Positions 17,530-26,068 are shown, numbered from the stretch's first letter. The stretch is DNA of 61,301 nucleotides from Flavobacteriales bacterium (GCA_011526365.1 WTIO01000018.1:1-61301), one strand, 5' to 3'. Program-made: numbers and translations. Notes: generated by a model not told the origin, from the sequence alone.

Positions 17530-18582
17530 ATGTTGCGTGATTTAAAATACCTCCTAGCCTATACCATTCCTCTAGTTACTATTTTTGCATTCCGTTATGA
17601 TGGATGGTGGACCTTTGCAACCGTCATTTATGCCTTTGGGTGTATTCCCTTACTTGAGATCGTTTTTGATCAGCGGGATGAAACCTATGATGCCACTACC
17701 AAAGAAGCGCGTTTAAACAATATTCTTTTTGACCTGCTATTGTACATCAATATTCCATTTGTTATTGGATTAACGCTCTACGGTATTTCAGACTTAGTAA
17801 CAACAACCGCTACCCCAGTGGAGCAGCTAGGGCGTGTACTGTCCTTGGGCATTTTATTGGCAACTAACGGTATTAACGTGGCCCACGAATTGGGGCATCG
17901 GATGACAACTCCCGAACGCTATTTGGCAAAACTGTTATTGTTTCCTTCCTTGTATATGCATTTTTATATTGAACACAATTTTGGTCATCACAAAAATGTG
18001 GCCACACCCGAAGATCCCGCAAGTGCAAAAAAACAGCAAACCGTGTACGGGTTTTGGATCACTTCCATTGTTGGGCAGTATCGAAACGCCTGGAGAATTC
18101 AGCAACAATTACTCCGACAACAGCAGAAAAGTTTCTTTTCTCCTAAAAATGATATGTTTTATTACACCCTTTTTCAATTGGGGTATTTGGCCTTACTTGG
18201 AGGACTCTTTGGACTAGTAGCCGTTGGTTTTGGCAGTGCTGTGGCAGTGGTGTCTGTTCTTATGCTGGAAACCATTAACTACATCGAACATTATGGGTTA
18301 CAAAGGAAAATGAGGGACAACGGACGTTATGAGCGTGTACTTCCAGAGCACTCTTGGAATTCAAACCACATCGTTGGCCGATTGGTACTGTATGAACTCA
18401 CCCGGCACAGTGATCACCACCATCGAGCGAATAAAAAATATCAAATTTTAGAAAACAAGACCGAGAGCCCTCAATTGCCTTGGGGGTATCCTACGTCTAT
18501 GTTAGTGGCTATGGTTCCGCCCCTGTGGTTTTCAGTGATGAATCCTCGTTTAGAACGTTTTAATTCTGGGCAGGCAGCCTAG
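17530..18582 (+). CDS. alkB: AlkB-type alkane 1-monooxygenase (membrane di-iron hydroxylase)
   Basis: Integral-membrane non-haem di-iron enzyme that would hydroxylate the terminal carbon of medium-chain alkanes using electrons from rubredoxin. All AlkB histidine boxes are present in order: HELGH (119-123), EHNFGHH (148-154), NYIEHYGL (250-257) and RHSDHH (292-297), the last followed by the family tail NKKYQ. The length of 350 is short for AlkB (about 370-410) but in range. No rubredoxin or rubredoxin reductase is in the window. Related xylene or fatty-acid hydroxylases are alternatives, but the NYIEHYGL motif is specific to AlkB. Confidence 0.88.
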   Translation: MLRDLKYLLAYTIPLVTIFAFRYDGWWTFATVIYAFGCIPLLEIVFDQRDETYDATTKEARLNNILFDLLLYINIPFVIGLTLYGISDLVTTTATPVEQLGRVLSLGILLATNGINVAHELGHRMTTPERYLAKLLLFPSLYMHFYIEHNFGHHKNVATPEDPASAKKQQTVYGFWITSIVGQYRNAWRIQQQLLRQQQKSFFSPKNDMFYYTLFQLGYLALLGGLFGLVAVGFGSAVAVVSVLMLETINYIEHYGLQRKMRDNGRYERVLPEHSWNSNHIVGRLVLYELTRHSDHHHRANKKYQILENKTESPQLPWGYPTSMLVAMVPPLWFSVMNPRLERFNSGQAA

Positions 18583-18583
18583 C

Positions 18584-19183
18584 TTAATCTAGGTCAGGGC
18601 ACTGGATATAACGCACGCCTTCAAAATCACGGCGAATAAACCTGTTTTTTGCTTCTATAAAATCGTTGATTTTTACATCACTTCGTGGCACTGAGGGCCA
18701 CATGATGTCGCTTGGGTCTGAACTGTGCTCATAGCGGTATACATCGTGTCCAAATTCGTGGTACATCAACCATAACTTTTGGATTTCGTTGTAGTCCTCC
18801 CAAAAGTCTTTAATCACCCCAATATCTACGATGTCTGAAAAACAATATCCATTAAAGGTAGAAAAGCCTGCGTGATCCGGAGTTACACCCGAAGCTTGTT
18901 GTTGTGGGGTAAGCACCACAAAACGAACACTCACAGCATTGTGTGATGCTCCATAATCGGGGCCACCACGGGAACACTTGACATCTTCTACAAATAGGTT
19001 CCAGTACGTCATTAAATCATCCTGAACTACACTGGAATAGTCCACACAACTGGGGAGTTGTTCTTCTTCTGCTGCGACAATTTCTTCTTCTGCTTCAGAT
19101 TCATTCTTACTACAGCCTACCCATACACTGAATAGCATTGCAAGAACAAGTGATTGCCTTAAATATAGTGTCTTCAATTTCAT
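18584..19183 (-). CDS. Zincin-like metallopeptidase lipoprotein
   Basis: A 199-residue predicted lipoprotein: the leader ends at VGC, giving Cys24. An acidic linker follows, then a small domain with the zinc motif YHEFGHDVYRYEH (His142, Glu143, His146, His153) and a following IMWP with Met161 that resembles a Met-turn. This looks like a metzincin, but the third His is one residue further away than in HExxHxxGxxH. I recognise similar HELGHDVLNLxH lipoproteins from flavobacteria. Zinc binding is likely; proteolysis is inference. It converges on alkB with one base between the stops. Confidence 0.7.
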   Translation of the reverse strand: MKLKTLYLRQSLVLAMLFSVWVGCSKNESEAEEEIVAAEEEQLPSCVDYSSVVQDDLMTYWNLFVEDVKCSRGGPDYGASHNAVSVRFVVLTPQQQASGVTPDHAGFSTFNGYCFSDIVDIGVIKDFWEDYNEIQKLWLMYHEFGHDVYRYEHSSDPSDIMWPSVPRSDVKINDFIEAKNRFIRRDFEGVRYIQCPDLD

Positions 19184-19265
19184 TTATTTCAAAAATAGGG
19201 ATTAATGCAATAAACTATAGCGTTCAATTTGTTAAAAATCGGTATATTTAGAGTGTATTAAAACA

Positions 19266-20177
19266 ATGAAAAACAGCTTCTTACTCTTTATTCTGTTGTG
19301 TTTTACTTCAGTAAACGCTCAAAACTTTCAGGAATATGCTGCTAGCATTACTGAAAAATATCAGCTCACTTACACATTAAATATCGCGAATGACCCCATT
19401 AGTGCCAGAAATATTTTCTTAAATAATGACACCTTAGTCGAAGACTATTTTTTGTATGTCACCCAGCAAAGCCCTACATGGTACTTGCGGTATTTTAGTC
19501 TTAATGGACTGCGAAAAAAGGGATGGAATACCCATTGGGAGCTCTACAATAACCGTTTTTTAACTTGGATGGACTGGAAGCAATCACTTTTCTTAAGTGT
19601 AGCCAGTTTCGAATGGTATATCCCCCGAAATAGCACACCTTTTTTCAATGCATTAAATGGCTTTATGTACAGTCCTGTGGATGTTTATCGCATGGCGTAC
19701 TTTCAGGAGCAATGGTTTATAAACCAAACCCTTAGAAATTTAAATGAATCCTTAGAAGAAAAATTTTACGATGGAAACACTACGTTTAATGCCACCAGTT
19801 TAAAGTATACCGTTGCAGGCGTTGACCGTAAAGCGACTGTCTCCAGTAAGGCAACAACAAGGCCTGTTAAGAGCCTTAAATCGGTAATTAAATCATTGCG
19901 CTCCAGTGGTGTTGTTTATGAATCCGTAAAGCAGCAACCCAAGGTGGGCTATGCGTATGGGGCATCTACTGTACCTTCAGTAAATGCCTACCCCAACAAG
20001 GGCTCTAATGCAGCAAACTATCGTATGTATGGCACCAATGCTCCACTACAATCTCGAGCAAATTATACTACATCAACACCAGCAGTTAGTGTACAAACGT
20101 TGGTTAGTCCCAATACGGGCTACACACCGCCCTCTTCGGGAAGTACTACCGCGGTTAGCGCAGGACGAAAGCAATAA
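19266..20177 (+). CDS. Secreted protein of unknown function with low-complexity C-terminus
   Basis: A 303-residue protein with a clear signal peptide (cleavage near SVNA-QN). Residues 20-175 are rich in aromatic residues (several Trp and many Tyr and Phe), which suggests a folded extracytoplasmic domain. Residues about 190-303 are Ser/Thr/Tyr/Asn/Pro-rich with few acidic residues and look disordered. I recognise no family. It is divergent from the zincin lipoprotein and is followed by a strong bidirectional terminator, so it is probably a single-gene unit. Confidence 0.7.
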   Translation: MKNSFLLFILLCFTSVNAQNFQEYAASITEKYQLTYTLNIANDPISARNIFLNNDTLVEDYFLYVTQQSPTWYLRYFSLNGLRKKGWNTHWELYNNRFLTWMDWKQSLFLSVASFEWYIPRNSTPFFNALNGFMYSPVDVYRMAYFQEQWFINQTLRNLNESLEEKFYDGNTTFNATSLKYTVAGVDRKATVSSKATTRPVKSLKSVIKSLRSSGVVYESVKQQPKVGYAYGASTVPSVNAYPNKGSNAANYRMYGTNAPLQSRANYTTSTPAVSVQTLVSPNTGYTPPSSGSTTAVSAGRKQ

Positions 20178-20196
20178 AACAATAGGACATTAATAC

Positions 20197-20228
20197 AAAA
20201 CACCCAACAAGAAATTGTTGGGTGTTTT
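20197..20228. terminator. Bidirectional intrinsic terminator
   Basis: A 14-bp perfect stem (20197-20210 with 20215-20228) with a GAAA loop, flanked by A- and T-tracts on both sides. It should stop the rightward transcript of the secreted protein and the leftward transcript of tRNA-Met. Confidence 0.88.
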
Positions 20229-20234
20229 GCTTTG

Positions 20235-20308
20235 TAGCGAGAGGGAGACTTGAACTCCCGACCTCCGGGTTATGAATCCGACGCTCTAACCGGCTGAGCT
20301 ACCTCGCC
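20235..20308 (-). tRNA. tRNA-Met (CAU)
   Basis: A 74-base cloverleaf on the minus strand. Acceptor arms 20302-20308 and 20236-20242 pair with G-U at both ends, discriminator A at 20235. The D-arm is GCTC/GAGC, the T-arm is GGGAG-TTCAAGT-CTCCC, and the anticodon loop is TTCATAA, giving CAU. There is no G-C triplet at the base of the anticodon stem, so it is not the initiator; elongator Met is most likely, with lysidine-modified tRNA-Ile2 as the alternative. CCA is not encoded. Confidence 0.93.
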
Positions 20309-20420
20309 AGAGGCGCCAAAGATAGCAACATATTCATTTTGGCACAAAAACTTCAAAAATAATTTTTCCATGAAGTGAAAAGTGGAGTTTTTTTTTATAT
20401 TACCCCTGAAACACAATCCC

Positions 20421-20807
20421 ATGAGTGAAAAATCAAAATACAGTATAGAATTTACCATACAATCTTCCCCCCAACTGTTGTTTCAATACCTTTCTACCCC
20501 CTCGGGGCTGTCAGAATGGTTTGCAGATAATGTTAACTCCCGTGGTGAGGAATTTACATTTATTTGGGACGACAGTGAAGAAACAGCCAAATTACTCTCC
20601 AAAAAAGCCAACGAAAAAGTTCGCTTCCAATGGGATGACGACGAAGGTGAAGACTACTATTTTGAGTTTTTTATTCAGGTAGATGACATAACCAAAGATG
20701 TATCCCTTATTGTCACCGATTTTACAACGGAAGACGAAATGGAAGAATCACGCATGCTTTGGGATAATGCCATCGCTGATCTAAAACAAATTTTAGGATC
20801 AACGTAA
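20421..20807 (+). CDS. START-like domain protein
   Basis: A 128-residue cytoplasmic protein with the helix-grip pattern of the START/AHSA1-like family: IEFTIQSSPQLLFQYLST, then GLSEWFADNV, followed by acidic beta strands and a C-terminal helix (MLWDNAIADLKQILG). It is very acidic. The start at 20421 was preferred over an upstream in-frame ATG at 20382, because family members begin just before the first strand. It is 6 bases ahead of the class IV aminotransferase-like gene, a pairing I recognise in flavobacteria. The ligand is unknown. Confidence 0.82.
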   Translation: MSEKSKYSIEFTIQSSPQLLFQYLSTPSGLSEWFADNVNSRGEEFTFIWDDSEETAKLLSKKANEKVRFQWDDDEGEDYYFEFFIQVDDITKDVSLIVTDFTTEDEMEESRMLWDNAIADLKQILGST

Positions 20808-20813
20808 CTGCTT

Positions 20814-21644
20814 ATGTTGTCATTTAACGGAAGCTATTATTCCTCCCTGAACACACTACCTTCACCTGCATTGCAAGTGTTATTGGAAGGCCCTGTGGCC
20901 AAAGCCTTGTGGCGGATCGAAAACGGCCAGGTATTATTTTTTGAAACTGCTTATTTCGAATTAATGGCGCAATTGCGGCAGCTTCGTGTGGAGGTTCCCA
21001 TGACCTTTACCATGGAACAACTAACTCCTGTGATTGAAACCCTCGTGGAAAAGGCACCTACGGCACCTGCCTATCTACTCCAGTATAATTTTTACAGGCA
21101 AGAGGCGATCAGTCCTGCCAAACCGATGCAAGAGGTAGATTATACCATGACACTAACGCCACTAGCACATCCTTTGGCAGCACAACCCGTGCAAGAGCAA
21201 CACATTGAGTTGTACAAGGATTATTTTGTAGGGAAGGACAACAGTAGCAGTTTGCTCAATGCACAAGAACGATTTGCAGCCTGGGCCAACATATTTGCTT
21301 ATGAAAATGGCTATACAGACTGTTTGTTGTTAAATACCAAAAAAGAAATTCTTGGGAGTGCTAAAGGGAATCTTTATGCTTTTACAGAAGGACGAATTCA
21401 AACCCCCATGCCTACAAAAACGGTTACGCACTCCCTGACGAGTAGTTTTAATGAATGGTTGCAAAAGCAGTCCGAATTTGAATTTGATACGGTGGCTTTT
21501 TCTCCTTTTGAATTGCAAAAAGCCGAAGAACTCGCCCTACTCAGTTTAGAAACAGGATTGCAACCGGTAACCCTGTATAGGAAAACCAATTATAAAGCAA
21601 GGGTGCTGCCCAGTTTGTTTAAAGCTTTTTTAGCAACACTTTAG
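20814..21644 (+). CDS. Degenerate class IV aminotransferase-like protein
   Basis: The 276-residue sequence follows flavobacterial class IV PLP aminotransferases along its length (conserved stretches include TFTMEQL, ENGYTDCLLLN and SPFELQKAEEL). Key residues are lost. The position of the Schiff-base Lys (LKTNN motif in active relatives) reads SLLNAQ, with Leu148 in place of Lys. The conserved Glu before the NLF-type turn is Gly181, and the N-terminal RGxxYGDALFET motif is unrecognisable. It is therefore probably not a PLP aminotransferase in practice. Its stop shares TTAG with the convergent yqgE stop. The frame is intact, so it is likely retained for another role. Confidence 0.75.
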   Translation: MLSFNGSYYSSLNTLPSPALQVLLEGPVAKALWRIENGQVLFFETAYFELMAQLRQLRVEVPMTFTMEQLTPVIETLVEKAPTAPAYLLQYNFYRQEAISPAKPMQEVDYTMTLTPLAHPLAAQPVQEQHIELYKDYFVGKDNSSSLLNAQERFAAWANIFAYENGYTDCLLLNTKKEILGSAKGNLYAFTEGRIQTPMPTKTVTHSLTSSFNEWLQKQSEFEFDTVAFSPFELQKAEELALLSLETGLQPVTLYRKTNYKARVLPSLFKAFLATL

Positions 21645-22186
21645 TTGTGTTGCGGATTGTTGGGTGCATTGGCCCAAAGTAGATAGGCACCTCCTAAACC
21701 AACCATAGCGTTACGCCACAGGGCTTTTGGCTGTTCTTTAAATAGTTTAGCAGTAGGCAAATTATCGGTCATCACCCAGGTTTTACTGGTCATTTCTTCA
21801 TCCAATTGGCCACCTGCCCATCCCGAATACCCCAAGAAAAATCGTACAGAAGAAGTGCCAATGGTATTGTCTTTAAGCCCCTGCTTTAGAGCATCAAAAT
21901 CACCGCCCCAAAACAAGTCGTCGTTGATGGGAATACTGCCTTTCAGGCTGTTGCCCAGTTTGTGGAGGTAAAAAAGGTTGTCCGGTTCTACAGGGCCACC
22001 GTAGTATAAGGGAAATTTTTGTTGAACTCCCTCCAACACATCGTTAAGTTTATAGTCTAGGGGCTTGTTTAAAATAAATCCCATATGCCCAGACGTGGTA
22101 GAATCTACCAATAGTATCACACTTCTGTTAAAGTGAGGATCTCCAAAGGTTTCAGGAGTAGCGATAAGTAATTTATTTCTGTACAT
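21641..22186 (-). CDS. yqgE: YqgE/AlgH family protein
   Basis: A 181-residue member of the YqgE/AlgH family (DUF179), cytoplasmic, of unknown biochemical role. The N-terminus LLIATPETFGDPHFNRSVIL and the later GFILNKP and YYGGPV are family hallmarks, as is FFLGYSGWAGGQL near residue 130. The ATG at 22186 aligns with the usual N-terminus; a longer frame starts with TTG at 22213, inside the upstream terminator hairpin, so I rejected it. Gene order with HU upstream is standard for flavobacteria. Confidence 0.9.
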   Translation of the reverse strand: MYRNKLLIATPETFGDPHFNRSVILLVDSTTSGHMGFILNKPLDYKLNDVLEGVQQKFPLYYGGPVEPDNLFYLHKLGNSLKGSIPINDDLFWGGDFDALKQGLKDNTIGTSSVRFFLGYSGWAGGQLDEEMTSKTWVMTDNLPTAKLFKEQPKALWRNAMVGLGGAYLLWANAPNNPQHN

Positions 22187-22211
22187 CAGGAGGATACTTG
22201 GGTTAGGAGCC

Positions 22212-22240
22212 AAAAAAAGCCCCGTATAGGGGCTTTTTAA
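22212..22240 (-). terminator. Intrinsic terminator of the HU gene
   Basis: A 10-bp stem (22214-22223 with 22229-22238) with loop GTATA; on the minus strand it ends in a T-run. It lies 18 bases past the HU stop codon and directly before yqgE, separating the two units. Confidence 0.85.
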
Positions 22241-22255
22241 TTTTTTTTGGTAAAA

Positions 22256-22528
22256 TTAGTTTACATTCCCTGATAATTCAGCTCCTGCTTTGAATTTCAC
22301 AACGTTTTTAGCTGCAATTTGAATGGTTGCACCAGTTTGTGGGTTACGACCTTCACGAGCGGCTCTTTTAGATACCGACCAAGATCCGAATCCTACTAAA
22401 GACACACGGCCTCCTTTTTTAAGCGTACCGCTAACATTTCCTAGAAAAGATTCTAGTGCTTTCTTAGCTGCTGCTTTTGATACACCAGCATCTGCTGCCA
22501 TTGCATCGATGAGTTCTGTTTTGTTCAT
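22256..22528 (-). CDS. HU family DNA-binding protein
   Basis: Nucleoid-associated dimeric histone-like protein that bends DNA without sequence specificity. The 90 residues cover the whole family: N-terminal MNKTELIDAMAADAGVSK, the core SLVGFGSW, and the DNA-binding arm with RNPQTG (Pro intercalating residue). It has its own well-matched promoter and terminator, consistent with a strongly expressed monocistronic gene. IHF subunits are an alternative, but the arm RxGRNPQTG and length fit HU. Confidence 0.93.
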   Translation of the reverse strand: MNKTELIDAMAADAGVSKAAAKKALESFLGNVSGTLKKGGRVSLVGFGSWSVSKRAAREGRNPQTGATIQIAAKNVVKFKAGAELSGNVN

Positions 22529-22559
22529 AATTTATAAGTTTATTTGGTTATACAGTTAA

Positions 22560-22589
22560 CAAATTTAAACGCTTTGCCCTAAGACCCAA
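22560..22589 (-). promoter_or_regulatory. Bacteroidetes-type promoter of the HU gene
   Basis: On the minus strand, TTG (22587-22589) is followed after exactly 19 bases by TAAATTTG (22560-22567). That is a full match to the primary sigma consensus of Bacteroidetes (TTG-N19-TAnnTTTG), giving a leader of about 25 bases. Confidence 0.78.
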
Positions 22590-22649
22590 GTAAAATGGGG
22601 GGAAATCGCCGGTATTGTTAATAAAACAGGGCATTTGTTAATAATATGC

Positions 22650-23600
22650 CTATTTCACCCGTGTTTTTACATCAAAATCATAACCATTTAGCAGCTCAAG
22701 GGCGGTCATACGGCGTTTGTTGGGCAACTGCAATTCCTCACATAGTAGCCAACCACTAGGGTGGGCAATTTGTATCTTTTTATCGGCCACTACTAAAGTG
22801 CCGGTTTCGTGATGGTGGTTTTCGAGTAAAATTTTTGACTTAAATATTTTAAAAGTAAATTCTTCTGTTGCGGTGATAGCTGTTGTCCATGCTCCTGGAT
22901 AAGGGGAAAGCCCCCGAATTAAGGCTTCAATTTTAGGGAGTTCTTGCTCCCAACGAATCCGGGTGTTTTCTTTGGTTAGTTTGGGGGCAAGTTTAAAATC
23001 GCCCGTAAGGGGTTGTGCTTGGGGTGTACGGCTTTGTGTTTCTAGGGTTTCAATTGTTTTCAGAATAAGCGTTCCTCCTTGTGTTGCAAGTGTATCGTGT
23101 AAACTCCCTGCAGTAGTTTGGGGGTCAAGGGGTATTTTTTCCTGCAGGAGGATTTGTCCAGTATCAATTTTTTCGTCAATCAAAAAGGTGGTGAGTCCTG
23201 TTTCGGTTTCACCATTGATAATTGCCCAGTTAATGGGTGCTGCACCGCGATAGTGGGGCAGCAGTGAGGCGTGAAGGTTAAAGCAGCCTTTTTTCGGGAT
23301 AGACCACACCTGCTTTGGCAACATACGAAAGGCCACCACAACCATAAGGGTAGGGTCATAAGCTCTGAGTGCAGCGAGAAACTCGGGGGCTTTAAGATTT
23401 TCTGGCTGTAGCACCGGTAGTCCATGTGCTTTGGCTGCAAGGCATACCGCTGAAGAACGCCATTTTTTTCCACGTCCTGCTTTTCGGTCAGGGGCGGTTA
23501 CTACAGCAACAATATTTTGTTGCGTCGCTACCAAGGCCTCCAAACAGTGTACTGCAAATTCAGGGGTGCCAAAAAAGATTATTCTAGTGTTTGCTGCCAT
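22650..23600 (-). CDS. fmt: Methionyl-tRNA formyltransferase
   Basis: Transfers a formyl group from 10-formyl-tetrahydrofolate to initiator Met-tRNA. The 316-residue protein has FFGTPEFAVHCLEAL at the N-terminus, the folate-binding catalytic region GCFNLHASLLPHYRGAAPINWAI with the Asn/His pair, and the C-terminal domain containing RGLSPYPGAWT. The start overlaps the end of recQ by 17 bases. The order ATPase-recQ-fmt on one strand is typical of flavobacteria. Confidence 0.94.
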   Translation of the reverse strand: MAANTRIIFFGTPEFAVHCLEALVATQQNIVAVVTAPDRKAGRGKKWRSSAVCLAAKAHGLPVLQPENLKAPEFLAALRAYDPTLMVVVAFRMLPKQVWSIPKKGCFNLHASLLPHYRGAAPINWAIINGETETGLTTFLIDEKIDTGQILLQEKIPLDPQTTAGSLHDTLATQGGTLILKTIETLETQSRTPQAQPLTGDFKLAPKLTKENTRIRWEQELPKIEALIRGLSPYPGAWTTAITATEEFTFKIFKSKILLENHHHETGTLVVADKKIQIAHPSGWLLCEELQLPNKRRMTALELLNGYDFDVKTRVK

Positions 23601-25476
23601 AGTCCCATTGTTGGTTTAGGTTAAGAAATAAATGTCCTGTTGCTTCCATGTGGTGCAAGATACTAACTAATACAGCAGTTTGCGTTGGAAACAATGCCTG
23701 AAGCTCCTGCCAGGAATGGGGCTTTTTTTGAACTGCTTCCAATAGCTGTTGTTGCACTTGCTCACTGCTAAGAGGGGTGCAACAGCTAGTAGCAGTGCAT
23801 TGTTCACAGGGCGTAGTATTATCTTCTCCAAAATATGCTAGAAGTTGCTGTTGCTTGCATTTGGTGTCTGAAAAAGCAAAATCTAATAGCGTCATTAGCT
23901 TTTCTTGATACACCTTGTTGCGTTGTTTTAAGTTTTTCAGCAGGGGGGATAAGGTATAATTATCGGCCCTAGGTGCTAAAAAATGAAGGCGTATAGTATT
24001 TGTTGTATTTGAAAGGTCAATGCCTCCAAGCTGTTGTAATTGTTGCAGTGCGTGTTGCACTTGCTGGAGGTGTACTCCTAGGTGCTTTGCTATGTCTTGG
24101 GGACTAATAGCTACACTTTTGTGGTACAAATCGTGATGTGTTCTGCTGAGAAATTCTACCAATTGTGCAGTGGGGGAAGCTGGGGATACTATGGTGGTAA
24201 ATCGTGCGGGAGGAAGCAGTACACGGACTAGGAGTTCATTGTTTTGCTGCTGTTTCCAATTGCATACCCCTTCTTTTTCTAAAACGCTTAAAAATGCCCA
24301 AACACTTTGAGGTGGGAGTTCATAATGTTTACAAAAGTCAGAAAAGTTTAAGGTGTAGGACGCACCACTCCCTTCACCGTAGGGTATTTGCAGGTAATTG
24401 TTAAGGGCTTTATAGGCTTTTTTAACGGTGTTTGGATGGAGTATTTGTTGTTGGGTTCTTCGTTTTGCCCAGTCCTTGTCGTTTTCATTTTTAAGGAGTA
24501 TTGCTTTTGAGGGCTGACCGTCCCGTCCTGCACGTCCAATTTGTTGGTAGTAACTTTCTAAACTTTCTGGGAGGGTCAGGTGGATGATATTTCGAACATT
24601 AGACTTGTCAATACCCATCCCAAAAGCAGCGGTAGCCACCATTACAGGAAGGGACTCGTTTTTCCAGGCTTCTAAGCGTAATTGTTTTTCTTCAAAGGTT
24701 AAGCCACCGTGAAAGTAGGTGGCCTTAATGCCAGCATTTTGAAGTAAACTGGCCGTTTGTTCAGTGGACTTTCTTGTCCAAGTGTATACTATCGTTGGTG
24801 CTGTAGTCCCTTTTAAATAGTATTGAAGGAACCCCATTTTATCAACAGTATCATGGTGTTCAATGGCGATATTTTCACGTTTAAAGGATGCCTGAATTAC
24901 TTTGGGCTGCGTTAGGTTTAAGTTGCGTTGTATGTCATCAATTACCTTTGGCGTTGCTGTGGCTGTGACAGCCATAAAGGGAATATCAGGGAGTTGTTCT
25001 CTAAGACGCGCAATTTCGCGGTAAGCGGGTCTAAAGTCATGTCCCCATTCTGAAATGCAATGGGCTTCATCTACCGCCACAAGATGAATGGGCAATTGGG
25101 ACAGGCGTTTTATAAATTGTTCTTGATTTAAACGCTCTGGTGAAAGGTATAGCAGTTTAAACTTTCCGTGATGGGCATTGTCAAATTGTTGGTCTATGCT
25201 GTAGTCGCCTTTACTACTAAAACTCATGGCCCTAATATTGCGTTGCTGTAGTTGTGTAATTTGGTCCTCCATTAAGGCGATCAAAGGGGAGATAACCAGC
25301 GTAAGCCCTCCTTGTGCCAGTGCAGGTATTTGATAACAAATGGATTTTCCACCACCAGTGGGCAGTACACCTATGCAGTCCTTTCCTTTTAAAGCCGCAG
25401 CTATAAGAGGTTTTTGATGGGGACGAAAATTATCGTATCCCCAGTGTTGTTGCAGTAGGGCTTCAGGACTGTTCAT
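23584..25476 (-). CDS. recQ: ATP-dependent DNA helicase RecQ
   Basis: 3'-5' helicase for recombinational repair. The 630-residue protein has Walker A LPTGGGKSICYQ, the DEAH box VDEAHCISEWGHDFRPAY, motif VI QQIGRAGRDGQ, and the RecQ zinc domain with Cys ligands in KCKQQQ and CEQC-x4-C near residues 530-560. The C-terminal end lacks an HRDC domain, as in many Bacteroidetes RecQ proteins. It overlaps fmt by 17 bases and the small ATPase gene by 14 bases, so the three genes form one unit. Confidence 0.93.
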   Translation of the reverse strand: MNSPEALLQQHWGYDNFRPHQKPLIAAALKGKDCIGVLPTGGGKSICYQIPALAQGGLTLVISPLIALMEDQITQLQQRNIRAMSFSSKGDYSIDQQFDNAHHGKFKLLYLSPERLNQEQFIKRLSQLPIHLVAVDEAHCISEWGHDFRPAYREIARLREQLPDIPFMAVTATATPKVIDDIQRNLNLTQPKVIQASFKRENIAIEHHDTVDKMGFLQYYLKGTTAPTIVYTWTRKSTEQTASLLQNAGIKATYFHGGLTFEEKQLRLEAWKNESLPVMVATAAFGMGIDKSNVRNIIHLTLPESLESYYQQIGRAGRDGQPSKAILLKNENDKDWAKRRTQQQILHPNTVKKAYKALNNYLQIPYGEGSGASYTLNFSDFCKHYELPPQSVWAFLSVLEKEGVCNWKQQQNNELLVRVLLPPARFTTIVSPASPTAQLVEFLSRTHHDLYHKSVAISPQDIAKHLGVHLQQVQHALQQLQQLGGIDLSNTTNTIRLHFLAPRADNYTLSPLLKNLKQRNKVYQEKLMTLLDFAFSDTKCKQQQLLAYFGEDNTTPCEQCTATSCCTPLSSEQVQQQLLEAVQKKPHSWQELQALFPTQTAVLVSILHHMEATGHLFLNLNQQWDYGSKH

Positions 25477-26005
25477 TTTCTAGGGTTTGTAAAATAAATT
25501 CCACCCGTGCTTGAACAGTATCCGCAGGGACTTCCCACACTGCTGCGTGATATTTTTTGTAGATCGTGCTCAGATGGGGGTACAGGGCCTTAGCTGTACT
25601 AAAATCCTCTAGCCGTTGTTGGTCTTTGGTGTAAATGGCTTCCCAAGGTGGAAGTAAAAATACCTTATCGTATGTATGCTGTTGCAGTTGGGCTTCCCAG
25701 GAGTCGTGCTGCTGGTTGAGGTAATGCAAATAGGCCACAGAATCGTGTAATCCACGGTCTAAAAAGCTATACCGGTGCAAGTGTTGCTGCTGTGTTGCTT
25801 GGTTGTATTGTTCCATACGCGCAGTCCAAATTTTTTCACTAAACGCCACTGGCGCTTCTAGAAAGTAGTTCTTATACCCCTGTTCTGCTCCCCATTGGAT
25901 AACCGAACGGGACACTTCATCATAGCAATGATGGCCCTTTTCACGTAAGGCATTAATTACTGATGTTTTCCCACTTCCAGGACTTCCACTGATGACTACT
26001 TTCAT
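25463..26005 (-). CDS. Small AAA-type ATPase/kinase (AAA_28-like)
   Basis: A 180-residue P-loop protein with Walker A GSPGSGKTS at residues 7-15, a Walker B-like SFLDRGLHDSVAY and the segment KVFLLPPWEAIYTKDQQR. It resembles the ATP-binding AAA_28 family, which includes NadR-like kinases. The substrate is not evident. It is the first gene of the leftward recQ-fmt unit and is divergent from DUF493, a gene pair I recognise in flavobacteria. A nucleotide or cofactor kinase is plausible but unproven. Confidence 0.75.
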   Translation of the reverse strand: MKVVISGSPGSGKTSVINALREKGHHCYDEVSRSVIQWGAEQGYKNYFLEAPVAFSEKIWTARMEQYNQATQQQHLHRYSFLDRGLHDSVAYLHYLNQQHDSWEAQLQQHTYDKVFLLPPWEAIYTKDQQRLEDFSTAKALYPHLSTIYKKYHAAVWEVPADTVQARVEFILQTLENEQS

Positions 26006-26068
26006 TCTTTTTTCGCGTATTTTCCCCTAAACTGTAAAACAGTATCTTTACACAAAAATAACGCCTAC

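Noticed and set aside
20235-20308. Initiator tRNA-fMet
   Set aside because: The three consecutive G-C pairs of the anticodon stem expected in initiators are absent.
20814-21644. DUF3822 assignment for the 276-residue protein
   Set aside because: First considered because of size and phylum, but motif order (TFTMEQL, ENGYTDCLLLN, SPFELQKAEEL) follows class IV aminotransferases.
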